Assembly: GCA_036840015.1 (NCBI GenBank)
Contig: DAISVV010000001.1
Location: forward strand, 1-63,171
Reading direction: 5' to 3'
From: SZUA-430 sp036840015
Lineage (GTDB): Bacteria; Pseudomonadota; Alphaproteobacteria; Micropepsales; Micropepsaceae
Length of the DNA: 63,171 nucleotides
Shown here: piece by piece, positions 43,707 to 52,580 of the stretch
Position numbering within the stretch: position 1 is the stretch's first letter
Layout: each line of letters begins with the position of its first letter
The notes under the pieces: generated by a model
Told to the model about the DNA's origin: nothing
What the model saw: the letters and a program-made list of their open reading frames with translations, nothing else
Databases searched by the model: none
Position numbers and translations under genes: made by a program

Positions 43707-44828
43707 ATGACGATCACCCAGATCACCAAAGACAATGCCTACGATGCGCTGGATCCGACCGATTTTCCGGCGATGATGAACGCGGATCGCTACAACGCGC
43801 GGTCGACGGCGTTCGACAAGATCATCTCGGCGACCCATGACCATTTCTGGGATCCGCTCGACAAGAAATATATCGACTACAGCGAGCCGTTTGACCTCGA
43901 AAACGTGTCCATCCTGCCTGACGAGTTCTTCCCGATCTTCCAGACGAAGCTCGGCGAGAAGATTTCCGGGCGTGACCGCGTGCGTTTCGCCAATGAATCG
44001 GCCCGCTGGATCCTGTCGTCAATCCTGCATGGCGAGCAGGGTGCGCTGTCGCTGTCGGCTTCGCTCTGCCACATCCTGAAGGATCCGGGCGCGCAGGAAT
44101 ACGCCGCCAACCAGGCGCGCGAGGAAGCGCGCCACGTGACGGGTTTTGCCCGCTACATCCAGGCACGCTGGGGCAAGCCGCTGCCGGTTGGCCCGACGCT
44201 CGGCAACCTGCTCACCGAACTCGTGCTTGCGCCGGAAGTCTACAAGAAGATCGTCGGCATGCAGATGCTGGTCGAGGGCTTGGCGATGGGCGCGTTCGCA
44301 ACGCTGTACACGCACTCGCGCGATCCGCTGCTTGTCCGCCTGACGCAGCTTGTGATGACGGACGAGGCGTTCCACCACAAGTTCGGCAAGATCTGGGCTG
44401 ACCGCACGATCCCCAAGCTTACGACGGAAGAGCAGAACATCGTCGAGGACTGGGCGGCAAGCTGCTTCCAGACGCTCCTCTTCAACCTGATCAATCCCGA
44501 GCAGATGAAGTCGGTCTATGCCATGATCGGCATCGAATGGCAGGATGCGCAGCAGGCCCTGATGGAAGCCATCACGGATGCCGAGCGCAAGGAGCGCATG
44601 AAGGAGTCCACGGACATCTTCCGCGTGCTGATCAAGACGCTGCTCAAGGCTGGGATCATCACCGACCGTACCAAGCCCTTCTATGCCATGTATGTGAACA
44701 TGGACGAGCTGAAGGCCGAGGGTGACCGCATGGTGGGTGACGACATTGCCGAGGAAGGCATCCGGTTCCTGCAGACGGTCAATTTTGCCGGCAAGGGCAC
44801 GCGTTCGCCGCTGCTTGCTGCCGAGTAG
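43707..44828 (+). CDS. ferritin-like/R2-like di-iron protein, putative oxygenase
   Basis: 373 residues. The di-iron ligand pattern is complete: E110 (LHGEQGA), E140-x2-H143 (REEARHVTGF), E190 (LVEGLAMGA) and E220-x2-H223 (TDEAFHHKFG). This is the arrangement of ribonucleotide-reductase R2-like and N-oxygenase (AurF-like) proteins. No ribonucleotide reductase large subunit is nearby, and the overall sequence does not read as NrdB. A role oxidising a lipid or aromatic exported by the neighbouring RND protein is inference. Own operator upstream and own terminator downstream. Confidence 0.8.
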   Translation: MTITQITKDNAYDALDPTDFPAMMNADRYNARSTAFDKIISATHDHFWDPLDKKYIDYSEPFDLENVSILPDEFFPIFQTKLGEKISGRDRVRFANESARWILSSILHGEQGALSLSASLCHILKDPGAQEYAANQAREEARHVTGFARYIQARWGKPLPVGPTLGNLLTELVLAPEVYKKIVGMQMLVEGLAMGAFATLYTHSRDPLLVRLTQLVMTDEAFHHKFGKIWADRTIPKLTTEEQNIVEDWAASCFQTLLFNLINPEQMKSVYAMIGIEWQDAQQALMEAITDAERKERMKESTDIFRVLIKTLLKAGIITDRTKPFYAMYVNMDELKAEGDRMVGDDIAEEGIRFLQTVNFAGKGTRSPLLAAE

Positions 44829-44854
44829 GCGAGGCCAAAAGCCAAACAAACACG

Positions 44855-44885
44855 GGGCGGCCTGCTTGCGCAGGTCGCCCTTTTT
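44855..44885 (+). terminator. rho-independent terminator of the di-iron gene
   Basis: GGGCGGCCTGC (44855-44865) pairs with GCAGGTCGCCC (44870-44880), 11 bp with one G-U, TTGC loop, then five T. Confidence 0.88.
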
Positions 44886-44919
44886 GCCGTTCAGGCGGGC
44901 GTTGGGCTATGTTGCGTGA

Positions 44920-45366
44920 ATGGCGGGAACCTATCGCTCCTATGGATCAAGCGCGGACGTCGCCCGTGGCGTGAGCCGCCTCATGCTCGACCTCGGGCAT
45001 GCGCCGCTGTGCGAGTTCGTGCTGGCAAGCGGGCGGCGCCTTGACGTGGCTGCCGTGTCTGCCGACGGCAGCCTGGTGGGCGTCGAGATCAAGGTGAGCG
45101 TCGAGGATCTCCGCGGGGACCGGAAGTGGCCCGAGTACCTGGACTATTGCGACCAGTATTTCTTTGCCGTGCCTGAGGGGTTCCCCGAGAGCCACCTTCC
45201 GGCCGAGCACGGGCTGATTGTTGCCGACCGGTTTGGCGCGGCGATCCTGAGGCCCTCACAGGCGCTGAAGGTGTCGGCGGCGCGGCGCAAGGCCACCCTG
45301 ATCCGGTTTGCCCGGTGCGCGGCCGAGCGTTTTGCGCGGCAAGGACTGCTGCCAGCCGAAACGTGA
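44920..45366 (+). CDS. mmcB: MmcB-family DNA repair protein
   Basis: 148 residues. The conserved pattern RGVSRLMLDLGHAPLCEFVLASGRRLDVAAV, GVEIKVSVEDLRGDRKWPEYLDYCDQYFFAVPEGFP and GLIVADRFGAAI matches MmcB, an SOS-linked alphaproteobacterial protein with a nuclease-like fold (the D...ExK arrangement: RLD, then VEIK). It converges on regA with 13 nt between. Role in mitomycin-damage repair is known from Caulobacter. Confidence 0.82.
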   Translation: MAGTYRSYGSSADVARGVSRLMLDLGHAPLCEFVLASGRRLDVAAVSADGSLVGVEIKVSVEDLRGDRKWPEYLDYCDQYFFAVPEGFPESHLPAEHGLIVADRFGAAILRPSQALKVSAARRKATLIRFARCAAERFARQGLLPAET

Positions 45367-45379
45367 GGGTCGGTTCGCC

Positions 45380-45931
45380 TTACTTGGGCGAGCGCTTTGC
45401 GAGGATGCGCTGGAGCGTGCGGCGGTGCATGGCGAGGCGCCGCGCGGTTTCGGAGACGTTCTGGCCACAGAGTTCGTAGACACGCTGGATGTGCTCCCAG
45501 CGGACGCGGTCGGCCGACATCGGGTTCTCCGGTGGCGCAGGCTTGGTCCGCGGCAGGGCGAGGAGGGCGGCAGCCACGTCATCGGCATCGGCCGGCTTGG
45601 ACAGGTAGTCGACAGCGCCATGCTTCACCGCCGCAACGGCGGTTGCGATGTTGCCGTAGCCGGTCAGCATGACCACGCGGGCGTCGGGGCGCGTCTGGTG
45701 GATGACCTCGACCACGTCGAGACCGTTGCCGTTCTGCCCGAGGCGCAGGTCCACCACGGCGAAGGCGGGCGGCGAGCGACGGGTTATGGCGATGGCTTCC
45801 TCGGCGGTTTCCGCCGCCGTGACCACGAAGCCGCGGGACTCCATCGCGCGGGCCAGTCGCTGGCGGAATGGCGCGTCGTCGTCAACGAGCAAGAGTGACT
45901 TGTCAGGCAGGCCCTCAGCGGAAAGTGCCAC
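45380..45931 (-). CDS. regA: redox response regulator RegA/ActR/PrrA family
   Basis: 183 residues. The receiver domain has acidic pocket D17-D19 (LLVDDDAPF), phosphoacceptor D61 (FAVVDLRLGQNGNGLD), T90 and K112 (YLSKP). After a Pro-rich linker (APPENP), a short Fis-type helix-turn-helix (SETARRLAMHRRTLQRILAKR) binds DNA. Length and sequence match RegA/ActR, the global redox regulator of Alphaproteobacteria. The cognate kinase lies 78 nt upstream. Confidence 0.93.
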   Translation of the reverse strand: MALSAEGLPDKSLLLVDDDAPFRQRLARAMESRGFVVTAAETAEEAIAITRRSPPAFAVVDLRLGQNGNGLDVVEVIHQTRPDARVVMLTGYGNIATAVAAVKHGAVDYLSKPADADDVAAALLALPRTKPAPPENPMSADRVRWEHIQRVYELCGQNVSETARRLAMHRRTLQRILAKRSPK

Positions 45932-46009
45932 TGGAAGATCCCTCCTCAGCGATTATCGATTGCGGTGAATATAAATCTGGCGGGGTCGATTTGCCAGCAC
46001 CGTATCGTG

Positions 46010-47407
46010 TCATTCTGCGCCGATACGGCCCCGGGTCTCAAGGCTTTCCCGCGGAATTGTTAACCGGATATGTGCGCCCGCCCCTGGCCGGTTACCAAAG
46101 GTCATCTGTGCGCCGATGCGTTCGAGCAAGGTCTTTGCGATGAAAAAGCCGAGGCCAAGACCTGCGTGGCCCTCAGCGTGGGTCGTGCTGTTCAGGTTCG
46201 ACGGGCGCGACGCCTCAGTTCCCGCGCGCGATGTCACGTAGGGCTCGCCGAGGCGACCGATGATCTCCGGGTCGAAGCCCGCGCCATCATCGGTGATGTC
46301 GATGCGGACCGTTCCGTCGTCCCAGCGCGCCTCGATGTCCACCTTCGTATTTGCGAAATCGACCGCGTTCTCGACCAGGTTTCCCAGCCCATGGATCACT
46401 TCCGGCGCGCGCGCGACGGACAAGATGCCCGTCGTCGATGCGGTGACATTGATGTCGATGCCAAATCCGCGGTGCGGCTCGGCGATTTCGTCGAGCAGGG
46501 CCATCAGCGGCAGATGCTTGGAGATGTTGTCCTCGTCCGTGTCCTGCTGGGAGAGCTGGGAGAGGATCTCGCGGCAGCGTTCGGCCTGGCTGCGCAGCAG
46601 GCGCACATCCTCGATCCACTTGGCTGACGGACCCATGTCCCTTTCGAGCTCGCGGGCGACCACGGCGATCGTGCCGAGCGGCGTGCCAAGCTCGTGGGCT
46701 GCAGCCGCGGCGAGTGCGCCGAGGTCCGACAGGCGCTGCTCGCGTGACAGCGCCGACTGGGTTGCGGCGAGGGCTGCCTGCATGCGGCGGGCCTCGTCGG
46801 CCGTGCGCCAGGCATAGATCACGCTGAAGCCGATACCGAGGCTGAGGGAAATCCAGTTTCCCGCCACGTAGAGTGAGGGCAGGAGCAGGGGCGCCTCAGG
46901 ATCCCAGGGCAGGGGCCAGTGGAAAATCGAGATGAAAGAGATACTGCCGAAGGCCAGCATTGCGAGGCAGAGCGTGGCGCCGAGCGGCAGGTTGCTGGCG
47001 GCGATGACCACAGGGGCGAGGTAGAGAATGGCGAAGGGGTTCTCGATGCCGCCCGTCAGGGCGAGCATGGCCGTGAGCTGGCAGATGTCGAAGGCGAGGT
47101 GCGCTGCCGCGTCGCGCTGGCTGAGGATGTGAACGCTCGGGTATAGCGCCATCAGGGCCGTGTTGAAGGTGATCGCCACGGCAATCACGGCGAGACACTG
47201 ACCGATCGGCATCTGGTACTTCAGGCCGAAAAAAACGATGAGTACGGCGACGATCTGGCCCACGATGCCGAGTGAGCGAATGAAGACCAGCGTCCGCAGG
47301 CGTATGCCCGAGCTTGCCGTGTTGCTGAAGGCGAGTTTCAGTTGCTGGGCGAGGGCCGACTCGTGGCGGGACTGAGTGCCCGCCGTTGCTGCCGGTGCCA
47401 TTTCCAT
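46010..47407 (-). CDS. regB: redox sensor histidine kinase RegB/ActS/PrrB family
   Basis: 465 residues. Six N-terminal membrane helices (about 35-200) contain the quinone-sensing heptapeptide GGIENPF (119-125). Phosphoacceptor H238 is in AAAAHELGTPLGT. C278 in ERCREILSQLS corresponds to the redox-active cysteine of RegB. The ATPase domain has N and G boxes (NLVENAVDFA, DDGAGF, GLGLGFFIAKTLLE). All key sensing residues are conserved. It lies between the ankyrin gene and regA on the same strand. Confidence 0.93.
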   Translation of the reverse strand: MEMAPAATAGTQSRHESALAQQLKLAFSNTASSGIRLRTLVFIRSLGIVGQIVAVLIVFFGLKYQMPIGQCLAVIAVAITFNTALMALYPSVHILSQRDAAAHLAFDICQLTAMLALTGGIENPFAILYLAPVVIAASNLPLGATLCLAMLAFGSISFISIFHWPLPWDPEAPLLLPSLYVAGNWISLSLGIGFSVIYAWRTADEARRMQAALAATQSALSREQRLSDLGALAAAAAHELGTPLGTIAVVARELERDMGPSAKWIEDVRLLRSQAERCREILSQLSQQDTDEDNISKHLPLMALLDEIAEPHRGFGIDINVTASTTGILSVARAPEVIHGLGNLVENAVDFANTKVDIEARWDDGTVRIDITDDGAGFDPEIIGRLGEPYVTSRAGTEASRPSNLNSTTHAEGHAGLGLGFFIAKTLLERIGAQMTFGNRPGAGAHIRLTIPRESLETRGRIGAE

Positions 47408-47415
47408 GCGCGGTT

Positions 47416-47985
47416 CTATTTCCTGCCTGCCTTCCTGAGAAGCTCAGCCGTGTCGGTCCAGCCTGCGCGCTCCGCGATCTCGAGTGCGGTCGTCCCGGTG
47501 GCGTCGGTTTCCTCGAGGTCAGCCCCGCGCGCTAGCAGGATCTTGATGACGGCATTCTGGCGGGTGCGCGCGGCCTTGATGAGTGCCGCCTCGCGCAGCG
47601 AACCGGGGGCATCTATGTCGGCGCCCTTGTCGAGGAGGTAGGTCACGATGTCGGCATTGCCGATCTCGGATGCGACGGTCAGGGCGGTCGCCTCGTCGCG
47701 TGCCCTGTCGTCGGGCCGGGCGCCGTTCTCGACGAGGAAGCGGACGATCTCGAGGCTTTCAGCCTGTACCGCCAGGATGATGACGGGCGTTCCGTCCATT
47801 GTCTTCTTCGTGACCGAGGCGCCGTTGATGAAGGCTGCCTTCGTGTCCTCAAGCGATCCCTTCCGCACGGCCTCGATCATCGGGTCGCCTGCAAAGAGGC
47901 CGCCGAAAGGGCTCTTGCTGTCGGCTGATGCCGTGCCTGTGGTCCACAGAAGCGTGACCAGCGCAAGCGCGAATACTGCCCGCAT
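47416..47985 (-). CDS. secreted ankyrin-repeat protein
   Basis: 189 residues from ATG 47985. The Sec signal peptide (MRAVFALALVTLLWTTGTASA) is followed by about four ankyrin repeats, for example GTPVIILAVQAESLEIVRFLVENGARPDD and ATALTVASEIGNADIVTYLLDKGADIDA. Periplasmic protein-interaction scaffold is likely. It ends 8 nt before the regB start, so it may be cotranscribed with regB-regA. A specific role is unknown. Confidence 0.85.
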   Translation of the reverse strand: MRAVFALALVTLLWTTGTASADSKSPFGGLFAGDPMIEAVRKGSLEDTKAAFINGASVTKKTMDGTPVIILAVQAESLEIVRFLVENGARPDDRARDEATALTVASEIGNADIVTYLLDKGADIDAPGSLREAALIKAARTRQNAVIKILLARGADLEETDATGTTALEIAERAGWTDTAELLRKAGRK

Positions 47986-48167
47986 TGCTTTTGTCCTGTC
48001 TCCCGGTTTCCGGTCCTCGGCGCACATGGCCTGTGACCGGTCGTTATTTCTAGCAGCATTTTCCACAGCAATGAACCGGTGCCAAGGGGGTGTCCGGCGG
48101 CCCTGATTCAAGGGCCGTTAAGGCTGCAGGCCTAAAGCTGAGTTAAACAGCAGGTCAGCCACCGGGC

Positions 48168-50153
48168 ATGGGAAAGTCTCACAAGAAGAGCGGCAAGGGT
48201 CCGGCCGACCCGCGCGGTGGCGCGCGCCGGGGCCGCAAGGGGGAGGCTGCCTCCGAGCCATCGAAGGGCGGCCTGCTTGGCCGGATTGCCTATACGCTGA
48301 CCCTCGTCCTTGTCTGGGGGGCGGTCGGGCTTGCCGGACTGCTCGCGTTCATCGCCAAGGACCTGCCGTCCACCGAGGGACTGATCGGCGGCGCGAACAG
48401 CCAGACCGTCACCTTCATCGATGTCCACGGCAAGGTGATTGCCCGGCGCGGGCGGCTTTCGCAGTCATTCGTCACGGTCGACGACCTTCCCCCGCACGTG
48501 GTGCAGGCGGTGATCGCCAGCGAGGACCGCCGCTTCAGGTCGCATTTCGGCATCGACCTGCGCGGGCTGGTGCGGGCCTTCTGGGTGAACATGCAGCAAG
48601 GCCGGGTTGTGCAGGGCGGCTCGACCATTACGCAGCAGCTGGCCAAGAACCTCTTCCTGCGCCCTGACCGCACGATGTTCCGCAAGGTGCAGGAGGCGGT
48701 GCTTGCCCTTTACCTGGAGGCGTCGTTCTCGAAGGACGAGATCCTGTCGCTTTACCTCAACAAGGTCTATTTCGGTGCCGGGGCTGAAGGCATTGACGAG
48801 GCGGCGCGTCGCTACTTCAACAAGCCCGCGAGCCAGCTCAGCCTGGTCGAGGCGGCGATCCTTGCGGGCCTGCTGAAGGCGCCGTCGCGCTATTCGCCGG
48901 CCAACGGCAATGACCTTGCGCTGTCGCGTTCTCGCGTGGTGCTGCAGGCCATGCTCGAGACCGGCGCCATCTCGCAGGCCAACTTCAGCGAGGCGCTGCG
49001 TACGCGCCCCAAGTTTGCCCCGAACCTGTTTGGCAAGGGGAGCGTCTATTTCGTCGACTGGGTGCAATCTCAATTGCAGGACCTGATCGGCAGCACGGAC
49101 AAGAACATCGTCGTGGAGACCACGCTTGACCTGAACCTCCAGCGGCAAGCGGAAGAGGCCGTCATGGGCGTGCTGGCCGGACCCCGGCGCGAGGCCCTGC
49201 AGGTGGCGATGCTGGCGATGACACCGGATGGCGCGCTCCGGGCGATGATCGGCGGGCGCGAGAACGGGCAGGGGCTATTCAACCGTGCCACGCTGGCGCG
49301 GCGGCAACCCGGCTCTGCCTTCAAGCCCTTTGTCTACCTTGCTGCGCTTGAAGCCGGCGCCACGCCGGAGACGATCGTGATCGACCAGCCGGTACGCTAC
49401 AAGGACTGGAGCCCCGAGAACTTCACGCCGGGGCATGAAGGCGAAATGACGCTGTCGGATGCGCTCGCGAAATCGGTGAACACGGTCGCGGCGCAATTGT
49501 GCCTGCAGGAATCGCCGGAGGCGGTGGTTGCAGTAGCGCAGCGGCTTGGCATTGTATCCGACCTGCCGGCCTTTCCTTCGCTTGCACTGGGCGCGGCCGA
49601 GGTGACGCTGGCCGAGCTGGTCACGTCCTATGCGCCCTTTGCGAATGGCGGGGACGGTGCGATCATGCATGGTGTCCGGCGCATCCGCACGCAGGACGGC
49701 GAGGTGATCTATGCGCGGGCGGGATCGGGCATGGGGCGGGTCGTCGCGCCGCTGCATGTCGGGCAGATGAACCAGATGCTCATGCATGCCGTGCGCGACG
49801 GAACGGGAAGGCAGGCTGACCTCGGGGCGCGCCCTGCCGCGGGAAAGACCGGCACGACGCAAGATCACAAGGATGCCTGGTTCATCGGCTACACGCGCCA
49901 GCTCCTTGCGGGCGTCTGGATCGGCAATGATCGCGGGCCTGCCCACGGCATGCGCATCACGGGGGGAACCTTGCCAGCGCAGGCTTGGAAGGCCTTCATG
50001 CTGAAGGCCTCGGCGAACCAGCCGGTCATGCCGCTGCCGGGCCTCGAGGAGGTTGTTGCCGACGTTCCCTCGGGACCTGCGGCAACGTCGGCCTTCGACG
50101 AGTTGCTGGGGCAGATCCTGAAGGATAGCGAGGCCGAGGCGGGCCGCAACTGA
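48168..50153 (+). CDS. class A penicillin-binding protein (PBP1A-type)
   Basis: Bifunctional peptidoglycan glycosyltransferase/transpeptidase. 661 residues: basic cytoplasmic tail (1-38), membrane anchor (about 40-63), glycosyltransferase domain (SEDRRFRSHFGIDLRG, GGSTITQQLAKNLF, LYLNKVYFG) and transpeptidase domain with SxxK in QPGSAFKPFVYLAALE, SxN in KSVNTVA and KTG in AAGKTGTTQDHKDAWF. Shorter than enteric PBP1A because the intervening domain is reduced. Convergent with the DUF45 gene. Confidence 0.93.
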   Translation: MGKSHKKSGKGPADPRGGARRGRKGEAASEPSKGGLLGRIAYTLTLVLVWGAVGLAGLLAFIAKDLPSTEGLIGGANSQTVTFIDVHGKVIARRGRLSQSFVTVDDLPPHVVQAVIASEDRRFRSHFGIDLRGLVRAFWVNMQQGRVVQGGSTITQQLAKNLFLRPDRTMFRKVQEAVLALYLEASFSKDEILSLYLNKVYFGAGAEGIDEAARRYFNKPASQLSLVEAAILAGLLKAPSRYSPANGNDLALSRSRVVLQAMLETGAISQANFSEALRTRPKFAPNLFGKGSVYFVDWVQSQLQDLIGSTDKNIVVETTLDLNLQRQAEEAVMGVLAGPRREALQVAMLAMTPDGALRAMIGGRENGQGLFNRATLARRQPGSAFKPFVYLAALEAGATPETIVIDQPVRYKDWSPENFTPGHEGEMTLSDALAKSVNTVAAQLCLQESPEAVVAVAQRLGIVSDLPAFPSLALGAAEVTLAELVTSYAPFANGGDGAIMHGVRRIRTQDGEVIYARAGSGMGRVVAPLHVGQMNQMLMHAVRDGTGRQADLGARPAAGKTGTTQDHKDAWFIGYTRQLLAGVWIGNDRGPAHGMRITGGTLPAQAWKAFMLKASANQPVMPLPGLEEVVADVPSGPAATSAFDELLGQILKDSEAEAGRN

Positions 50154-50156
50154 GGT

Positions 50157-50888
50157 TCAGTCGGACGTCGCCGTATAGCGGTGAAGCTCGGCACCGTTGT
50201 CGCGCAGCCAGGCCTGGGCTGCCTCTGCTTCCTCCTTGCCGACGAGTTCGTCGACGAGGCGCCAGAAGCGCCGGCCATGGTTCATCTCGCGCAGGTGCGC
50301 CACTTCGTGCGCACAGACATAGTTCAGCACGAAGCCCGGCGCGAGGATCAGGCGCCATGACACCGAGATCGCGCCGCGGGTGGAACAGGATCCCCAGCGG
50401 CTTGCCGCGTCGCGAACGGTGATGCGCGAGGGGCTGGTGCCGAGCTGTTCGGCGAGGACTGCGATGCGACGGGTGATCTGCGCGCGCGCCTGCTTCTTCA
50501 GCCAGTCCTCCACGCGGCGGGGGATATGCTCCCAGAAGCCGGAAACGCGGATGAGCGGCTTGTCGGCCTCGAGGTCGATCCAAACGCCGCCGCGCTCGTC
50601 GGGGGTGGAGCGGATGATGTGCGGCACGCCGCGATAGGGGATGGTCTGACCGGCCCGCAGGTTGATGCGCTCGGGAACGCGCGAGAGGCGGTCGGCGATC
50701 CATTCGCCCTCCTGGCGGGCGAAGTCGAGCGCCTTGGGCAGGGAGCGGCTTGTCGGGGCGACGACGGCCACCTCGCCCGTCGAGGGGTGGACCTTGACGA
50801 TCAGCCGACGCGCACGCGGGTTCAGACGCACCTTTACCGGCACGGACTGGCCTGCGATCCTCAACGTCCTCTGCTGCGCCTTTGCCAC
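50157..50888 (-). CDS. DUF45/YgjP-like M48 metallopeptidase
   Basis: 243 residues from a GTG at 50888 with AGGCAAGAG just upstream; the frame is open further but runs into the divergent VOC gene. Conserved: RRLIVKVHPSTGEVAVVAP, DAASRWGSCSTRGAISVSWRLILAP and the zinc motif CAHEVAHLREMNHGRRFWRLV (HExxH plus third His). This is the YgjP/UTP-pyrophosphatase-related family; substrate unknown. Cytoplasmic, with no signal peptide. Confidence 0.83.
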   Translation of the reverse strand: MAKAQQRTLRIAGQSVPVKVRLNPRARRLIVKVHPSTGEVAVVAPTSRSLPKALDFARQEGEWIADRLSRVPERINLRAGQTIPYRGVPHIIRSTPDERGGVWIDLEADKPLIRVSGFWEHIPRRVEDWLKKQARAQITRRIAVLAEQLGTSPSRITVRDAASRWGSCSTRGAISVSWRLILAPGFVLNYVCAHEVAHLREMNHGRRFWRLVDELVGKEEAEAAQAWLRDNGAELHRYTATSD

Positions 50889-50954
50889 CTCTTGCCTACC
50901 CCTGACGTTTGTCGTCCACTCGACCGCACCAATATTTCCGAACGCGGAGACGAC

Positions 50955-51377
50955 ATGAACGAGCGGCCCCGATTTCATCTCGCCTTTCCCGTCCATGACC
51001 TTGAAGCAGCGCGCAGGTTCTACGGCGACGTGCTTGGATGTCCGGAAGGGCGATCCTCGCCAGAGTGGGTCGATTTCGACTTCTTCGGGCACCAGATCGT
51101 TGCCCATTTGAGCGCTTCGGCGGGGGCGTGTGAAGGGGCAAACGAGGTTGATGGGGAGCAAGTGCCGGTGCGGCATTTCGGACTTATCGTAAGTCCTTCA
51201 AAATTCAGGGAAATCTCGGATTCCCTAAGGGCAAAAAAAGTGCGGTTCATCATTGAGCCGCAGGTTCGCTTCCAGGGTCAGGCGGGCGAACAATTCACCA
51301 TGTTTTTCCTCGACCCTTCCGGCAATGCGCTGGAGATCAAGGCGTTCGAAGATGAGCGTGCCATTTTTGCCAGGTAA
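50955..51377 (+). CDS. VOC-family (glyoxalase/dioxygenase-like) protein
   Basis: 140 residues from ATG 50955 (GGAGACGAC upstream). Two beta-alpha-beta-beta-beta modules: FHLAFPVHDLEAARRFYGDVLG and RHFGLIVSPSKFREISDSLRAKKV, ending FFLDPSGNALEIKAF. The metal-binding His (FHLAFP, RHFGLIV) and Glu (LEIKAF) are present. Reaction unknown. Confidence 0.8.
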   Translation: MNERPRFHLAFPVHDLEAARRFYGDVLGCPEGRSSPEWVDFDFFGHQIVAHLSASAGACEGANEVDGEQVPVRHFGLIVSPSKFREISDSLRAKKVRFIIEPQVRFQGQAGEQFTMFFLDPSGNALEIKAFEDERAIFAR

Positions 51378-51405
51378 GCGTTCCGGTGCCTGATCCGGTT
51401 AACTT

Positions 51406-52035
51406 TCAGGCGAGGGGTGCCCCGAGCAGGCCCTCGAGGTCTTTGATGGCGTCGTCGCCCGTCACCACCTTTATTGTCGTCATGCCCATCGCCCTGGCTG
51501 GTTTCAGGTTAATGCCGAGGTCGTCGAGATAGATCGCGCGGCCGGGTTCGACCTTCAGGTGATCGAGCATGAGGGCATAGATCCGCGGGTCGGGCTTGCG
51601 GATGCCGATCTTCGAGGACTCGATCACGTGACCGAACAGGGCGAACGCCTCGGTAACCCTTGCATCGCGTGTCGCATGGTCCGGGCCGTCGGTGCGCACG
51701 TTGTTCGTTATGCAGCCAGTCTTGTACCGGGCCGAGATGCGCCTGAGAGCTTCGAACATGCGTGGACGAACAGCACCCTGCAGGCATGACAACACGTCGC
51801 GGCCCGTGAGGTTCACGCCGAACGCTGCGGCTTCCGCGGAAAACCGGCGATCAAACTCGGTGGCGTCGATTTCCGACCGCTCGAACATCGCCCAGGCGTT
51901 GGTGTCCGGATTTGTCGCGTTGATTCGGCGCACGGTATCCGGCGAAATTCCGAGGCGTGTTTCCATGCGGTTAAATGCTTCGAACGGGCTCTCGGTGATC
52001 ACACCGCCAAAGTCGAATATCACGGCTTCAAACAT
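51406..52035 (-). CDS. HAD-superfamily hydrolase, subfamily IA
   Basis: 209 residues from ATG 52035. Motif I AVIFDFGGVITESP, motif II Thr/Asn in GCITNNVRTDG, motif III Lys in IGIRKPDPRIYALMLDHL and motif IV YLDDLGINLKPARAMGM. This pattern resembles the HAD domain of ACAD10 and the epoxide-hydrolase N-terminal phosphatase group. Substrate unknown. It is divergent from sdhC. Confidence 0.82.
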   Translation of the reverse strand: MFEAVIFDFGGVITESPFEAFNRMETRLGISPDTVRRINATNPDTNAWAMFERSEIDATEFDRRFSAEAAAFGVNLTGRDVLSCLQGAVRPRMFEALRRISARYKTGCITNNVRTDGPDHATRDARVTEAFALFGHVIESSKIGIRKPDPRIYALMLDHLKVEPGRAIYLDDLGINLKPARAMGMTTIKVVTGDDAIKDLEGLLGAPLA

Positions 52036-52160
52036 CGAAGTGTCCCCGCTGGCAACCTGCGTCCGGGCAAGTCCTGCTTGCTCATACAGTCCGCTTGTGA
52101 AAATTAGTAGCCGAATGTTCCTGATTTTCCTTTCCTGCACACGACCGAGGACCGCCCATC

Positions 52161-52580
52161 ATGCCTGAGGCTCCGGCAAAGGGGCGCGCCGCCGCAAGGC
52201 CGCTCGCGCCGCATCTCCAGATCTATCGCTGGCCCATCACGATGGGGACGTCGATCCTGCACCGCATCACCGGGGTGGGGCTCACGGGCGGAACGCTGCT
52301 GCTTGCGTGGTGGCTCTATGCGGCCTCGGACGGGCCTGAGTCGTATGCGGTCTTCGAGAGTGTCGCCGGCCACTGGTTCGGGCAGCTCGTGCTGTTCGGG
52401 TTCACGCTGGCGCTCGTCTATCATGCGTTCAATGGCGTGCGGCACCTGTTCTGGGATGCGGGCATGGGCTTCGACCTGAAGTCTGCCAACCGCTCCGGCC
52501 TTGTCGTTTATGGCGCCACGCTGTTGACGACGCTTGTCATCTGGATTGCGGCCTATCAATCGATGGGGACCTGGCAATGA
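52161..52580 (+). CDS. sdhC: succinate dehydrogenase cytochrome b556 subunit
   Basis: 139 residues with three membrane helices. Conserved HLQIYRWPITMGTSILHRITGVGL (quinone-site Ser/Arg region) and the haem-ligand His in LALVYHAFNGVRHLFWDAG. It anchors SdhAB to the inner membrane and binds ubiquinone. Its stop overlaps the sdhD ATG by 4 nt. Confidence 0.94.
   Translation: MPEAPAKGRAAARPLAPHLQIYRWPITMGTSILHRITGVGLTGGTLLLAWWLYAASDGPESYAVFESVAGHWFGQLVLFGFTLALVYHAFNGVRHLFWDAGMGFDLKSANRSGLVVYGATLLTTLVIWIAAYQSMGTWQ

Noticed and set aside
43466..43735. 89-codon minus-strand frame in the RND/di-iron spacer
   Set aside because: Overlaps the start of the di-iron gene and the operator; no homology or ribosome binding site recognised.
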